Source: Hyphomicrobium denitrificans ATCC 51888
GTDB taxonomy: Bacteria > Pseudomonadota > Alphaproteobacteria > Rhizobiales > Hyphomicrobiaceae
DNA length: 64,000 bases
Assembly (NCBI RefSeq): GCF_000143145.1
Contig: NC_014313.1
Coordinates: 434,001 to 498,000 of the forward strand
Direction of reading: 5' to 3'
Positions 33,727 to 41,201 of the stretch are shown in pieces (the stretch's first letter is position 1; every line of letters begins with the position of its first letter). The position numbers and the translations under genes were made by a program. The notes under the pieces were generated by a model. The model worked only from the letters and a program-made list of their open reading frames with translations, was not told the DNA's origin and did not search any database.

Positions 33727-34886
33727 GCGGCGCGGTCCGGAATTGGCGCGTATTCCGGTTTTTCCGGCAACGGCAGGCCAAGCAACTCGGAATAGCCGCG
33801 TGCCATTTCAGCCATCGAGAATGTCTGAACAACTTGGGTTCGGGCGAGGTGCGCGCGTGCCTCGGCGAAAGTCGCGTCGGCGATGATGGCATCGATAGCG
33901 TTTGCCATTGCCAGCGCATCGCCAGGAGTGACGAGCGTTCCTAGGCGGCCGTCCTCCAAGACTTCGCGACAGGCGCCGACGTCGCTTGCAACAACCGGCA
34001 CTCCGATTGCCATGGCTTCGATCAAGGCGATGCCGAGTCCTTCGTCCTTCGTCGTCGAGAACGCAAAGACATGCATTTTCTCGACCAGGTCAGGAATGTC
34101 TTTGCGCATGCCGAGAAGTTGGACTGTATCGCCGATGTCTTCTGCTGCGATCAGGGACTCGAATTCGTCGCGCCGGCTGCCGTCGCCGATGAGCCAGATG
34201 CGCACATTGCGTCCACGCATTCGGAGTATGCGAGCGGCCCGGATCAATGTGGGTTGATCCTTGTGCCCTTCCAACCGCGCGACCATGCCGATGATAAATG
34301 GTGCATCATCGCTTTGCCGATGCGTCTTGCGCGTGCTGTTGCCGAAAGCGACCGGAAATCCGTTGTAAATGACGGCCGTTTCGGATTCTCTGACGCCGAA
34401 GTGGCGCACCGTCCCCGTACGAACGTAGTGGCTGCAGCAGACCAAGCAATCTGTGAAAGGGCGACCTAACTGCACCAAAATCTTGAACTTGCGGAATGCG
34501 GTTTGCGCGCCGGTATTTGGATAATTGCCGACATGAGCGATGATGCGCTTCACACCAGCCATTCGCGCGCCGATGGCAATGAGCGCGTGCCAGCCAAGCG
34601 GCATTGACAGTATTGCGATCGGGCGATGTTCTCGTGCTATCGCGAATATGCGGTAGGCGAGAGCGAGGTAGCGCGCGTAGCCTCTGTCCGGCAGATCGAG
34701 CACGATGCACGTCAGTCCGAGTGCGGCGAAATCCGAGGCTAAGTCATTGGGGGTTCGCTGCATGACGACGATGAGCGGCTGCACCCCAGCGTCGATCCAT
34801 TCGCGGCTGAGCTCGAGCGCCAAACGGGGCGTGCCTTCCGCCGCGAGCGACATCAACACGATGAGGACGCAGTCTTTGCGTGGCAT
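33723..34886 (-). CDS. GT4 glycosyltransferase
   Basis: A 387-aa GT-B enzyme, MPRKDCVLIVLMSLAAEGTPRLALELS, with MVARLEGHKDQPTLIRAARILRMRG, IGDGSRRDEFESL and the EX7E block IALIEAMAIGVPVVASDVGACREVL. Its closest relative in the window is the next gene, with which it overlaps by four bases. It follows the FkbM gene at 34895 by eight bases. Confidence 0.86.
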   Translation of the reverse strand: MPRKDCVLIVLMSLAAEGTPRLALELSREWIDAGVQPLIVVMQRTPNDLASDFAALGLTCIVLDLPDRGYARYLALAYRIFAIAREHRPIAILSMPLGWHALIAIGARMAGVKRIIAHVGNYPNTGAQTAFRKFKILVQLGRPFTDCLVCCSHYVRTGTVRHFGVRESETAVIYNGFPVAFGNSTRKTHRQSDDAPFIIGMVARLEGHKDQPTLIRAARILRMRGRNVRIWLIGDGSRRDEFESLIAAEDIGDTVQLLGMRKDIPDLVEKMHVFAFSTTKDEGLGIALIEAMAIGVPVVASDVGACREVLEDGRLGTLVTPGDALAMANAIDAIIADATFAEARAHLARTQVVQTFSMAEMARGYSELLGLPLPEKPEYAPIPDRAA

Positions 34887-34894
34887 CGCTGTGT

Positions 34895-35803
34895 CTAGAC
34901 CTTGGCCACGAGGTCGAGATGAAAGTTGGCGTCGCCATTCGCGCGTTTGAATGCGCTGGCCCAGGCCGCACCGTCATGCGAGCGGTATCCGATTTGCTCG
35001 AGGTTTTTGAGAAGAACGTGAGGATCGCGGTGCTGGCGGCGGATAAATGCGGGATGCACTTCGAGGTGCATGCGAGGCCGCCGCTGCGCGAGCCAATCTA
35101 GGGACGCGCGTACAAGGTCCCACTCCATGCCTTCGATGTCGATCTTGAGCAGATCCGGAACGACGCCATGCTCGCGGCATATGCTCTGGAGCGTGGCGCA
35201 TTCGACTTCGATGCGGGCAAAAGGGCGGCCGTTTCTGGCGGCGGTTCGCTGAGTACCGGCATCTCCGGCGGGCGAAAGGCTGCGCGCCACACCGTATCCA
35301 GACGATACGAATTCGGCTTTCTCTGCTGATCCGACGGCGCGGCCATCGATGATCCATTCCGTGTTTGCGCGCATATTTCGATCGCGCACATTTGCGAGCA
35401 CGATGCGAGACGGAGGGTCCGGCTCGATGCTCAGAATCTGGACGGCTTCCGGCCGGCTTGCGGCAAACAGCGCGGAGAAGAAGCCGCCGGATGCGCCGAT
35501 GTCGACGAATGCGCGGCAGCCTGAGGCGAGTTTTAAAAACGAACGCCATTCTTCGGCTTCGAATGCCATGGAGCGGAAGACGTTGTGCGCGAGTGCATCG
35601 TCCGGAAGACGTAAGCGAAGCGATCGGTTCAAAAATATGCAATCAACTCCGGCGTTCATGTCGCGCTGGATGAGATCCGAAGTTTCCATGCGGTAGTAGA
35701 TCGAAAGACGTTTCAGGAACCGCGCTTTACGGAACAGCGACGATGGCAGCGATGCCTTGACCAGGCTCCTGACGCCATGACCGAATATGCTCTGTTGAAG
35801 CAT
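34895..35803 (-). CDS. FkbM-family methyltransferase
   Basis: A 302-aa SAM-dependent O-methyltransferase. ATG 35803 gives MLQQSIFGHGVRSLVKASLP. SAM-binding motif I is AFVDIGASGGFFSALFA and motif II LSIEPDPPSRIVLANV; the FkbM hallmark DLLKIDIEGMEWDLVRASL follows. Probably methylates a sugar hydroxyl of the repeat unit. It resembles the neighbouring gene (35821-36690), including the N-terminal KR(L/I)..Y(Y/W)RM segment, so the pair arose by duplication. The frame continues upstream of 35803 only as a shadow. Confidence 0.85.
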   Translation of the reverse strand: MLQQSIFGHGVRSLVKASLPSSLFRKARFLKRLSIYYRMETSDLIQRDMNAGVDCIFLNRSLRLRLPDDALAHNVFRSMAFEAEEWRSFLKLASGCRAFVDIGASGGFFSALFAASRPEAVQILSIEPDPPSRIVLANVRDRNMRANTEWIIDGRAVGSAEKAEFVSSGYGVARSLSPAGDAGTQRTAARNGRPFARIEVECATLQSICREHGVVPDLLKIDIEGMEWDLVRASLDWLAQRRPRMHLEVHPAFIRRQHRDPHVLLKNLEQIGYRSHDGAAWASAFKRANGDANFHLDLVAKV

Positions 35804-35820
35804 GTGTGTTTTCCCGTTCG

Positions 35821-36690
35821 TCAAGCGGCAATCGCGAAACGTGAAACGGCTTCCGAGCGTCCGGCGCGCATCCAGGCCTGCAAGTCGCGGTATTGGCGGC
35901 GAATACCGCGGTATCCCATTGAAGCCAGGGGAGCGAGGAAGTTGGATGGGTTGCGCCCGCGCTTTCCGAGCATCTGCCAGTGGACTTCGAGCTGCAGTGC
36001 GGGCTTGATCTGTTCGATGACCGAAAGCGACGAACAGATGATCTCGTGCTCGAAGGATTCGACGTCGATTTTCATAATGTCCGGGCGCCAATCGATTTTG
36101 CGCAGGAGATCGGGCAGCGTCGTCACCGGCACGTCGATTTCGGATGCTTTGATCGCCTTCATCGCGTTTTCGTGCAGGCGATTGCTGATCGGCATTATGA
36201 GGCGGCCGGAAATGTCGGATACCGCTTCGTTCAGGATGCGCCACTCTGTTTGTGGACCGCTGTTCAGCGTGACGGCGCGTTCCAACAGCGGCAGCACTTG
36301 CGGGTCAGGTTCGACCGAGAGGATGTTGCATGCGCTCGACCGTGAGCGTGCAAAAAGCGCAGACATGAACCCGGTCTGAGCGCCAATGTCGATCAGCGCC
36401 GTTCGGCCCTTCGAGAGTTCGAGAAACTCTCTGGCTTCGAGCGAGGACTCGTTGACCTCGATCCCGTGGTGCTGCCAGTTGAGGTATGCCGTCACGCTCT
36501 CGGGTGGAAAAACTGTGACGCCGTTTTTGATATATAGTGGCAGGCCCGGCGTGCGGTTTCGGACGCGCAGCGCCTCGCTTCGATCCATGCGCCAATAACT
36601 TGGTATGCGTTTGACGAAGCCAAGCGTTTGCCAGACCGCGAACGGGGTGGCGGCGCGGACAGCGGATCGAAGCGTCGTGTGCGAGTTCAT
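35821..36690 (-). CDS. FkbM-family methyltransferase (paralogue)
   Basis: A 289-aa protein, MNSHTTLRSAVRAATPFAVW, with motif I ALIDIGAQTGFMSALFARS, motif II LSVEPDPQVLPLLERAV and the FkbM motif DIMKIDVESFEHEIICSSL. Lies between a glycosyltransferase (17 bp gap) and its paralogue (17 bp gap). Two adjacent FkbM enzymes suggest two methylated positions or two methylated sugars; that is inference. Confidence 0.86.
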   Translation of the reverse strand: MNSHTTLRSAVRAATPFAVWQTLGFVKRIPSYWRMDRSEALRVRNRTPGLPLYIKNGVTVFPPESVTAYLNWQHHGIEVNESSLEAREFLELSKGRTALIDIGAQTGFMSALFARSRSSACNILSVEPDPQVLPLLERAVTLNSGPQTEWRILNEAVSDISGRLIMPISNRLHENAMKAIKASEIDVPVTTLPDLLRKIDWRPDIMKIDVESFEHEIICSSLSVIEQIKPALQLEVHWQMLGKRGRNPSNFLAPLASMGYRGIRRQYRDLQAWMRAGRSEAVSRFAIAA

Positions 36691-36706
36691 GACGTTGACC
36701 TCGAAG

Positions 36707-37828
36707 TTATTTGCGGAAAAGTTGAGTTGAGACGGCGAGCAATTCGGCTTTTCGCGACGTCATTTGCTTCTCGGCGATCAGCGCGCGTGCGGTGTCGAGA
36801 TATGCCTCGACCATCTGGTCGGTCGAGAAGCGGTTTTCGGCTTCCTTGCGGCAGGCTAAACGAGAAATTTTCGGGATCCGCATGACCGCCCGGGCCATTT
36901 TATCTTCATCGTGCGCGAGGAAGCCCGTCACGCCATTGCGGATGAGTTCCGGCATGCAGCCACGTGGTGTCGTTATCACCGGCGTACCGCAAGCGAGGGA
37001 TTCCATGACGACGTTTGCGCAGGGTTCGTCCCACTGGATCGGCGCAAGCATGGCTCTGGCGGTGGCGAGAAATTCGAACTTTTGTTTGTCGGCGATTTCG
37101 CCGATCCACTCGATGTTGCCGCCGATATGAGGACGGATCTCGCGTTCGAAGAATTCGCGGCCGCCCGCCTCGTCCGAAATATTTCCAGCGATCTTGAGCG
37201 GCAGCCCGGTTTGCTTCGCGACGCGGATCGCGATGTCGGCGCCTTTGTTTGCCGTGAGGCGGCCGACGAAAGCGAGATAGCCTTCGGTGACTTCATCTGA
37301 AAAGGCAATCCGCTGGGTGGCGGTGCTGTTATGGATTGTGGTCCATCGTCGCGATGGAAATGCAGTGCGTTGATGATCGCTGACCGAGACGAGTGAAAGC
37401 GGCCCTTTTGCTGTACTTTGCAACCGGTCTACGTCGGACCGGTCAATCGGATTTCCGAACCGGTAGATCAAAGGTGTGCCGGCCAGCAGGAAGGGAAATA
37501 GGTAATCGGTGCGGCATCCGGCGAGTACGACGTCATGGCCAGCGAGGAGTTCGCGCAGGCTTCGGACGGCGAAATTGAATTTGCAGTAGCCTCGCCAGGC
37601 AGTGGCGCTTTGGCCGGCCCACGGGTAGGTGACGAGGCGTCCGTAGTTCGTTGATCCTTCGGCGGCCATGAGCGTCACGGCATGGCCGCGACGCGCGAAG
37701 CCTTCGCAGAGATGCGCGAATATGCGCTCGGCCCCACCGTAGCCGTGTGGCGGAACGGCGATCTTCGAATCCGCGATCACGAGGATTCGCAAAAGCCGAG
37801 AACCGGGATTGGGAATGTAGTCTGTCAT
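36707..37828 (-). CDS. GT4 glycosyltransferase
   Basis: A 373-aa GT-B enzyme. The glycine-rich acceptor motif PPHGYGGAERIFAHLCEGFARRGH is near residue 27, with the donor-site motifs LAFVGRLTANKGADIAIRVA and APIQWDEPCANVVMESLACGTPVITTPRGCMPELIRNG. The YGGAERI opening is typical of the sucrose-synthase-like GT4 subgroup. Second gene of the operon, five bases after the flippase. Confidence 0.86.
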   Translation of the reverse strand: MTDYIPNPGSRLLRILVIADSKIAVPPHGYGGAERIFAHLCEGFARRGHAVTLMAAEGSTNYGRLVTYPWAGQSATAWRGYCKFNFAVRSLRELLAGHDVVLAGCRTDYLFPFLLAGTPLIYRFGNPIDRSDVDRLQSTAKGPLSLVSVSDHQRTAFPSRRWTTIHNSTATQRIAFSDEVTEGYLAFVGRLTANKGADIAIRVAKQTGLPLKIAGNISDEAGGREFFEREIRPHIGGNIEWIGEIADKQKFEFLATARAMLAPIQWDEPCANVVMESLACGTPVITTPRGCMPELIRNGVTGFLAHDEDKMARAVMRIPKISRLACRKEAENRFSTDQMVEAYLDTARALIAEKQMTSRKAELLAVSTQLFRK

Positions 37829-37833
37829 CTAGC

Positions 37834-39180
37834 CTAAGCACTTTTCCAGCGAAGTCGATCGACGATCCAGCGGAACTCCGGCGTCAGGCATTGGACGACA
37901 CCTAGGCCGATGCAGATCTGCAAGCGTCGCAGTAACAGTATCGAGGCTGCGATCTGGCTAAGCATCAGCGACGCCGCGATTCCGGCGAGCCCCAAGTTCG
38001 GAATGAGCGTTGCGGCGGACGGTACAAAAACTGCCAGCGCAGCCATCTGAGCGTAAGGTCCTGCGCGCCAGTCATCGAGCGCGCGGAGCGCGACAGTCGC
38101 CGTTTGCACGAAGCACATGGGAATTTGCGCAATACAAAGCAGGATCGCTGCAGGAACGGCTTCTGCGTAGTCCTGCCCGAAAAGAAACGGGAGGAGCAGC
38201 GGGATAGCGAGCGCGATGCTCGCATTGATGATCAGCGCAACGATGCAGGAGGCACCAAGGGCATTGCGAATGAGGTGTCGGCGCGTGGCGAAGCTTTGTG
38301 CTGCCGCGAGTTTTGGAAAGATCACGATCGACGTTGCGCTTGAGACAATGCCAAGTCCGGCACCCGATAGCGCCAGCGCGACGGCATAACGTCCGAGATC
38401 GGCGTGCGAGAAATAGGTTATGCAGATCACACGATCGGCGTTCTGAAAAAGAATGCCCGCGAAGGCCGTGGCGTGAAATTCAATGCCGGTTTTCAGCAGC
38501 GCCGTCATTTCGCTCAACCGCGGAAGGTTGATTGCGCTAGGTCTGATCAGACGCCATCTGCCGGCGCACACCAATGCGGTTCCGAGCCACGAAGCGGTAA
38601 GCAGCGTTGGAACGCTCAACGCTGACTGTTGCCACAGCACCAGCATTCCGGCGAGATACGTCGCTTGCGGCAGCAGGCGGAATAGATTGTAGCGCGTGAA
38701 ATCCTGGCGTCCGTGATCGATCGCCACGAGCGTCAGTGCGATGAAGTTTGCAGGTAGGAAGACGAGCAAATAGAGGATTTGCAGATTGCGCTGTTCGGGC
38801 CCGACCGCGAAAGCGACAAGGACCAATCCGCCGATCAGCGAAAGTGCGGACAGGGCAACGGCAGAGGTGAGCGCGCTTCCTGCCATCGATCCGCTGCCTT
38901 GACCGCGTGCAATGTAATAGCTGAGCGCGCTCGGCAAGGAGCAGATACCCAGGCCGGCGATTGCGCCTGCCCAGAATTGAATCTCGGCGAGCTCCCCGCG
39001 GGCATGCGGACCAAGAAGTCGCGCCGCGAGAACACCGGTCGCTACTCCGAATGCGAGATTGACAACGTTCGTCGCAACGGAACCTGACCATGCCGGAATG
39101 GACTTCAAAGAGATGAAACTCGCTGATGCGACTGATGGATTGGGAATGCGCAAAGCTACCGCACGCTTGGTGAAACTCAC
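37834..39180 (-). CDS. Wzx-like polysaccharide flippase
   Basis: First gene of the long operon. A 448-aa polytopic protein with twelve or so hydrophobic segments in the MATE/PST arrangement (VATNVVNLAFGVATGVLAARLLGPHARGELAEI at the start is the family's signature region). It should flip undecaprenyl-linked repeat units to the periplasm. An R/K-rich cytoplasmic N-terminus precedes TM1. ATG 39180; a shared GTGTTAGTCCT motif lies 43 bp upstream. Confidence 0.85.
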   Translation of the reverse strand: MSFTKRAVALRIPNPSVASASFISLKSIPAWSGSVATNVVNLAFGVATGVLAARLLGPHARGELAEIQFWAGAIAGLGICSLPSALSYYIARGQGSGSMAGSALTSAVALSALSLIGGLVLVAFAVGPEQRNLQILYLLVFLPANFIALTLVAIDHGRQDFTRYNLFRLLPQATYLAGMLVLWQQSALSVPTLLTASWLGTALVCAGRWRLIRPSAINLPRLSEMTALLKTGIEFHATAFAGILFQNADRVICITYFSHADLGRYAVALALSGAGLGIVSSATSIVIFPKLAAAQSFATRRHLIRNALGASCIVALIINASIALAIPLLLPFLFGQDYAEAVPAAILLCIAQIPMCFVQTATVALRALDDWRAGPYAQMAALAVFVPSAATLIPNLGLAGIAASLMLSQIAASILLLRRLQICIGLGVVQCLTPEFRWIVDRLRWKSA

Positions 39181-39208
39181 CTCGCGGGAGAGAAAGCGTC
39201 TAATGATT

Positions 39209-39223
39209 AAAAAGGACTAACAC
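39209..39223 (-). promoter_or_regulatory. Shared polysaccharide-locus motif GTGTTAGTCCTTTTT
   Basis: On the minus strand, 43 bp before the flippase start at 39180 and in the same orientation and distance as the copy before the antiterminator gene (13 of 15 bases identical, with an exact 12-base core including the preceding A). Confidence 0.4.
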
Positions 39224-39330
39224 TTAATCCGCTTATGGAGCAACGAGATGTTCCGTTCGCGGGATAATTGGTGCAGCTCTGTTGTTGATAAGTCGCTTGT
39301 CTGTGGTCGGCGCGTTGAGCAGCGGGCGGA

Positions 39331-40611
39331 CTAATCCCGTGAGATTTTCAGGTCATCGAAATTCGCAAAGCCGGAGATCATGCGCTCGGAGGCTGAGGGC
39401 GCATCCAGCGCAAGCTCAAGGGTTTGCGCCGAGCATTCCTCGGGCACCTCGAACGCAACGGAGAAGCGAGTCCACTGGCGTCGCTCGCCGAGTAGCGGTT
39501 CGGTCTTGGCCAGAGCTTTTGCATTCGGCAGACAACCGATTGTCCAGATCAAGCCGCTGCGGCCTCGTACGTTTCCTCTCAGCATGCCTGTCAGCGTGTA
39601 TCTCCCTGGCAACAGCGCCAACAGTTGAGACGTCGGCTGGAACTTGACGCGGCCGGGACCGAGTTCGATCGCGAGAGCGTGCTCTGCAGGGCGATCGTCT
39701 CTAGGCGTGATTTCGATCGTGGCGCCGTTGCCAGAATTTATCGTCCAGTCATACGGCAATCCGGATGGTGGAGCTTCGAAAGATCCATTGTTGAGTAAGC
39801 CGGTGCGGGTGAGTTCATCGGCGCTCAGAAATTGCAGCCAGCTATAATGGGCCAGCGGATAAAGCTTGTTGTCCAGAAGAATGCGCAGGTACGCTCCGAC
39901 TTCTCGCGACGTGGGCGGATGCGAGGTCGCTTTCAGCGCCAGAAGGAGCCGTAGTGGCGCATACGGATTTTTGATGTGGCCTTTGAGATACCAAAAGAAC
40001 GCCCATCGCCACTGTGGATTTTCGGCAAGCAGCTTTTCGAATGCGTCGCGTCCGGATTGAGTTGTGGAGAATGCGACGAGTGTTGGAATCAGGACGGGCA
40101 TGGATTGTGGTTTGGCGCGTAGCAACGCGTCCGCATAGCCAGCAGCTGCTGTGTAATCTTGTGCTGCCAATCTACTTTTCAAGTTCCAGTAAGCCGCCGA
40201 TTGCAGCCGTAACGATTGTCGGGATGCTGCGGACATGAAGCGTTCCGCCGTCTTGAAATCGGCATCGCTTGCGGTGAGCAAGCCCATCATTTCCAGGCCC
40301 TGAGCGTTGAACGGCTCGTCTCGCAAAGCCGACCTTGTCCAGTCCGTGGCTTGCTGTTTCAAAAGCGGGTCCAGATTTTGGTTCTGAGCTTTGGCGGTCG
40401 TCTGGTTGGCCAACGCAAACCGAACAGCGGATGATGACGTCGCGAATGCAGCTGTAAGCTCGGGGTCTGCAGACGATAGCGAGACGAGCATCGATTTCGA
40501 AAGAATGAGCAGCGCTAACGCGAGGCACAATGCAGCGGTGCCGATTTTGATGGCTCGCCGCTGCCCTCGTGCGCGCATTCGCAGCAGCGCATGTTTTGGC
40601 TGATGGTCCAT
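39331..40611 (-). CDS. Membrane-anchored TPR-like protein with C-terminal jelly-roll domain
   Basis: A 426-aa protein from ATG 40611 (MDHQPKHALLRMRARGQRRA). One membrane anchor near residues 20-42 (IGTAALCLALALLILSKSML), a helical TPR-like middle (about 80-270) and a C-terminal beta-rich domain that begins LLNNGSFEAPPSGLPYDW, typical of CBM4/9-like carbohydrate-binding folds. Last gene of the export operon. Probably periplasmic, perhaps handling nascent polymer; function unknown. Confidence 0.65.
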   Translation of the reverse strand: MDHQPKHALLRMRARGQRRAIKIGTAALCLALALLILSKSMLVSLSSADPELTAAFATSSSAVRFALANQTTAKAQNQNLDPLLKQQATDWTRSALRDEPFNAQGLEMMGLLTASDADFKTAERFMSAASRQSLRLQSAAYWNLKSRLAAQDYTAAAGYADALLRAKPQSMPVLIPTLVAFSTTQSGRDAFEKLLAENPQWRWAFFWYLKGHIKNPYAPLRLLLALKATSHPPTSREVGAYLRILLDNKLYPLAHYSWLQFLSADELTRTGLLNNGSFEAPPSGLPYDWTINSGNGATIEITPRDDRPAEHALAIELGPGRVKFQPTSQLLALLPGRYTLTGMLRGNVRGRSGLIWTIGCLPNAKALAKTEPLLGERRQWTRFSVAFEVPEECSAQTLELALDAPSASERMISGFANFDDLKISRD

Positions 40612-40616
40612 TCGCG

Positions 40617-41201
40617 TCACGGAACAGCGCTTTTTCGCGCCAATGCGATGACAAGCTTTCGTATCCATCCGGGTTTGCGCATGCGCCAGCCATCGGATGA
40701 TACGCGGTAGGGTGTGCCTCGCTGGGGAGTTGCAAAATAGGTGATGCGATGCTGGGAAGCCGCTGTTTCTATTCCTGCGCTTGGTGATCGGCGCGTTGCG
40801 CTGCTGGGCGAGTTGATCTGCTTCCAAGCGCGTATGACTTGGCGCGCCATCGCCGATCGACGGTCGTCGCTGCTGATGTCGGGATGCAGCCATTTCATCA
40901 GCAGCGCCATGTGAGCCCGCAATTCGGAGATCGGCGCGGTGTGATCCAGGCCAAGCGTGCGATATTCGTCGGCGCCGTGTTCGAGCAGGATTTGCTCGAT
41001 GAAGAAAGTCGCGGCTTCATGAATGGCAGCCGAAGGACGGCGGCTCAGATCCTGTGCTGTGCGCATCGCATCGGCATCACCGGCTGCGATCAGCAATAAT
41101 AATTTCGTGCCCTTCGGGAGAGGACGTGTGCGTGTCGCGCGAACCTGGGACGGCAGATAGAAAAGATCGATTGCGGTTTTCAAGGCATCCGCATCGCTCA
41201 T
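40617..41201 (-). CDS. J-domain (DnaJ-like) protein in the polysaccharide export operon
   Basis: A 194-aa protein. Residues about 78-135 read YRTLGLDHTAPISELRAHMALLMKWLHPDISSDDRR...VIRAWKQIN, a J-domain with the HPD tripeptide. The N-terminus has no signal peptide; a basic tail (RMRKPGWIRKLVIALARK) follows. ATG 41201 overlaps the kinase stop (ATGA). It probably recruits a cytosolic Hsp70 to the membrane-bound chain-length kinase or export machinery; no precedent I can name. Confidence 0.7.
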   Translation of the reverse strand: MSDADALKTAIDLFYLPSQVRATRTRPLPKGTKLLLLIAAGDADAMRTAQDLSRRPSAAIHEAATFFIEQILLEHGADEYRTLGLDHTAPISELRAHMALLMKWLHPDISSDDRRSAMARQVIRAWKQINSPSSATRRSPSAGIETAASQHRITYFATPQRGTPYRVSSDGWRMRKPGWIRKLVIALARKSAVP

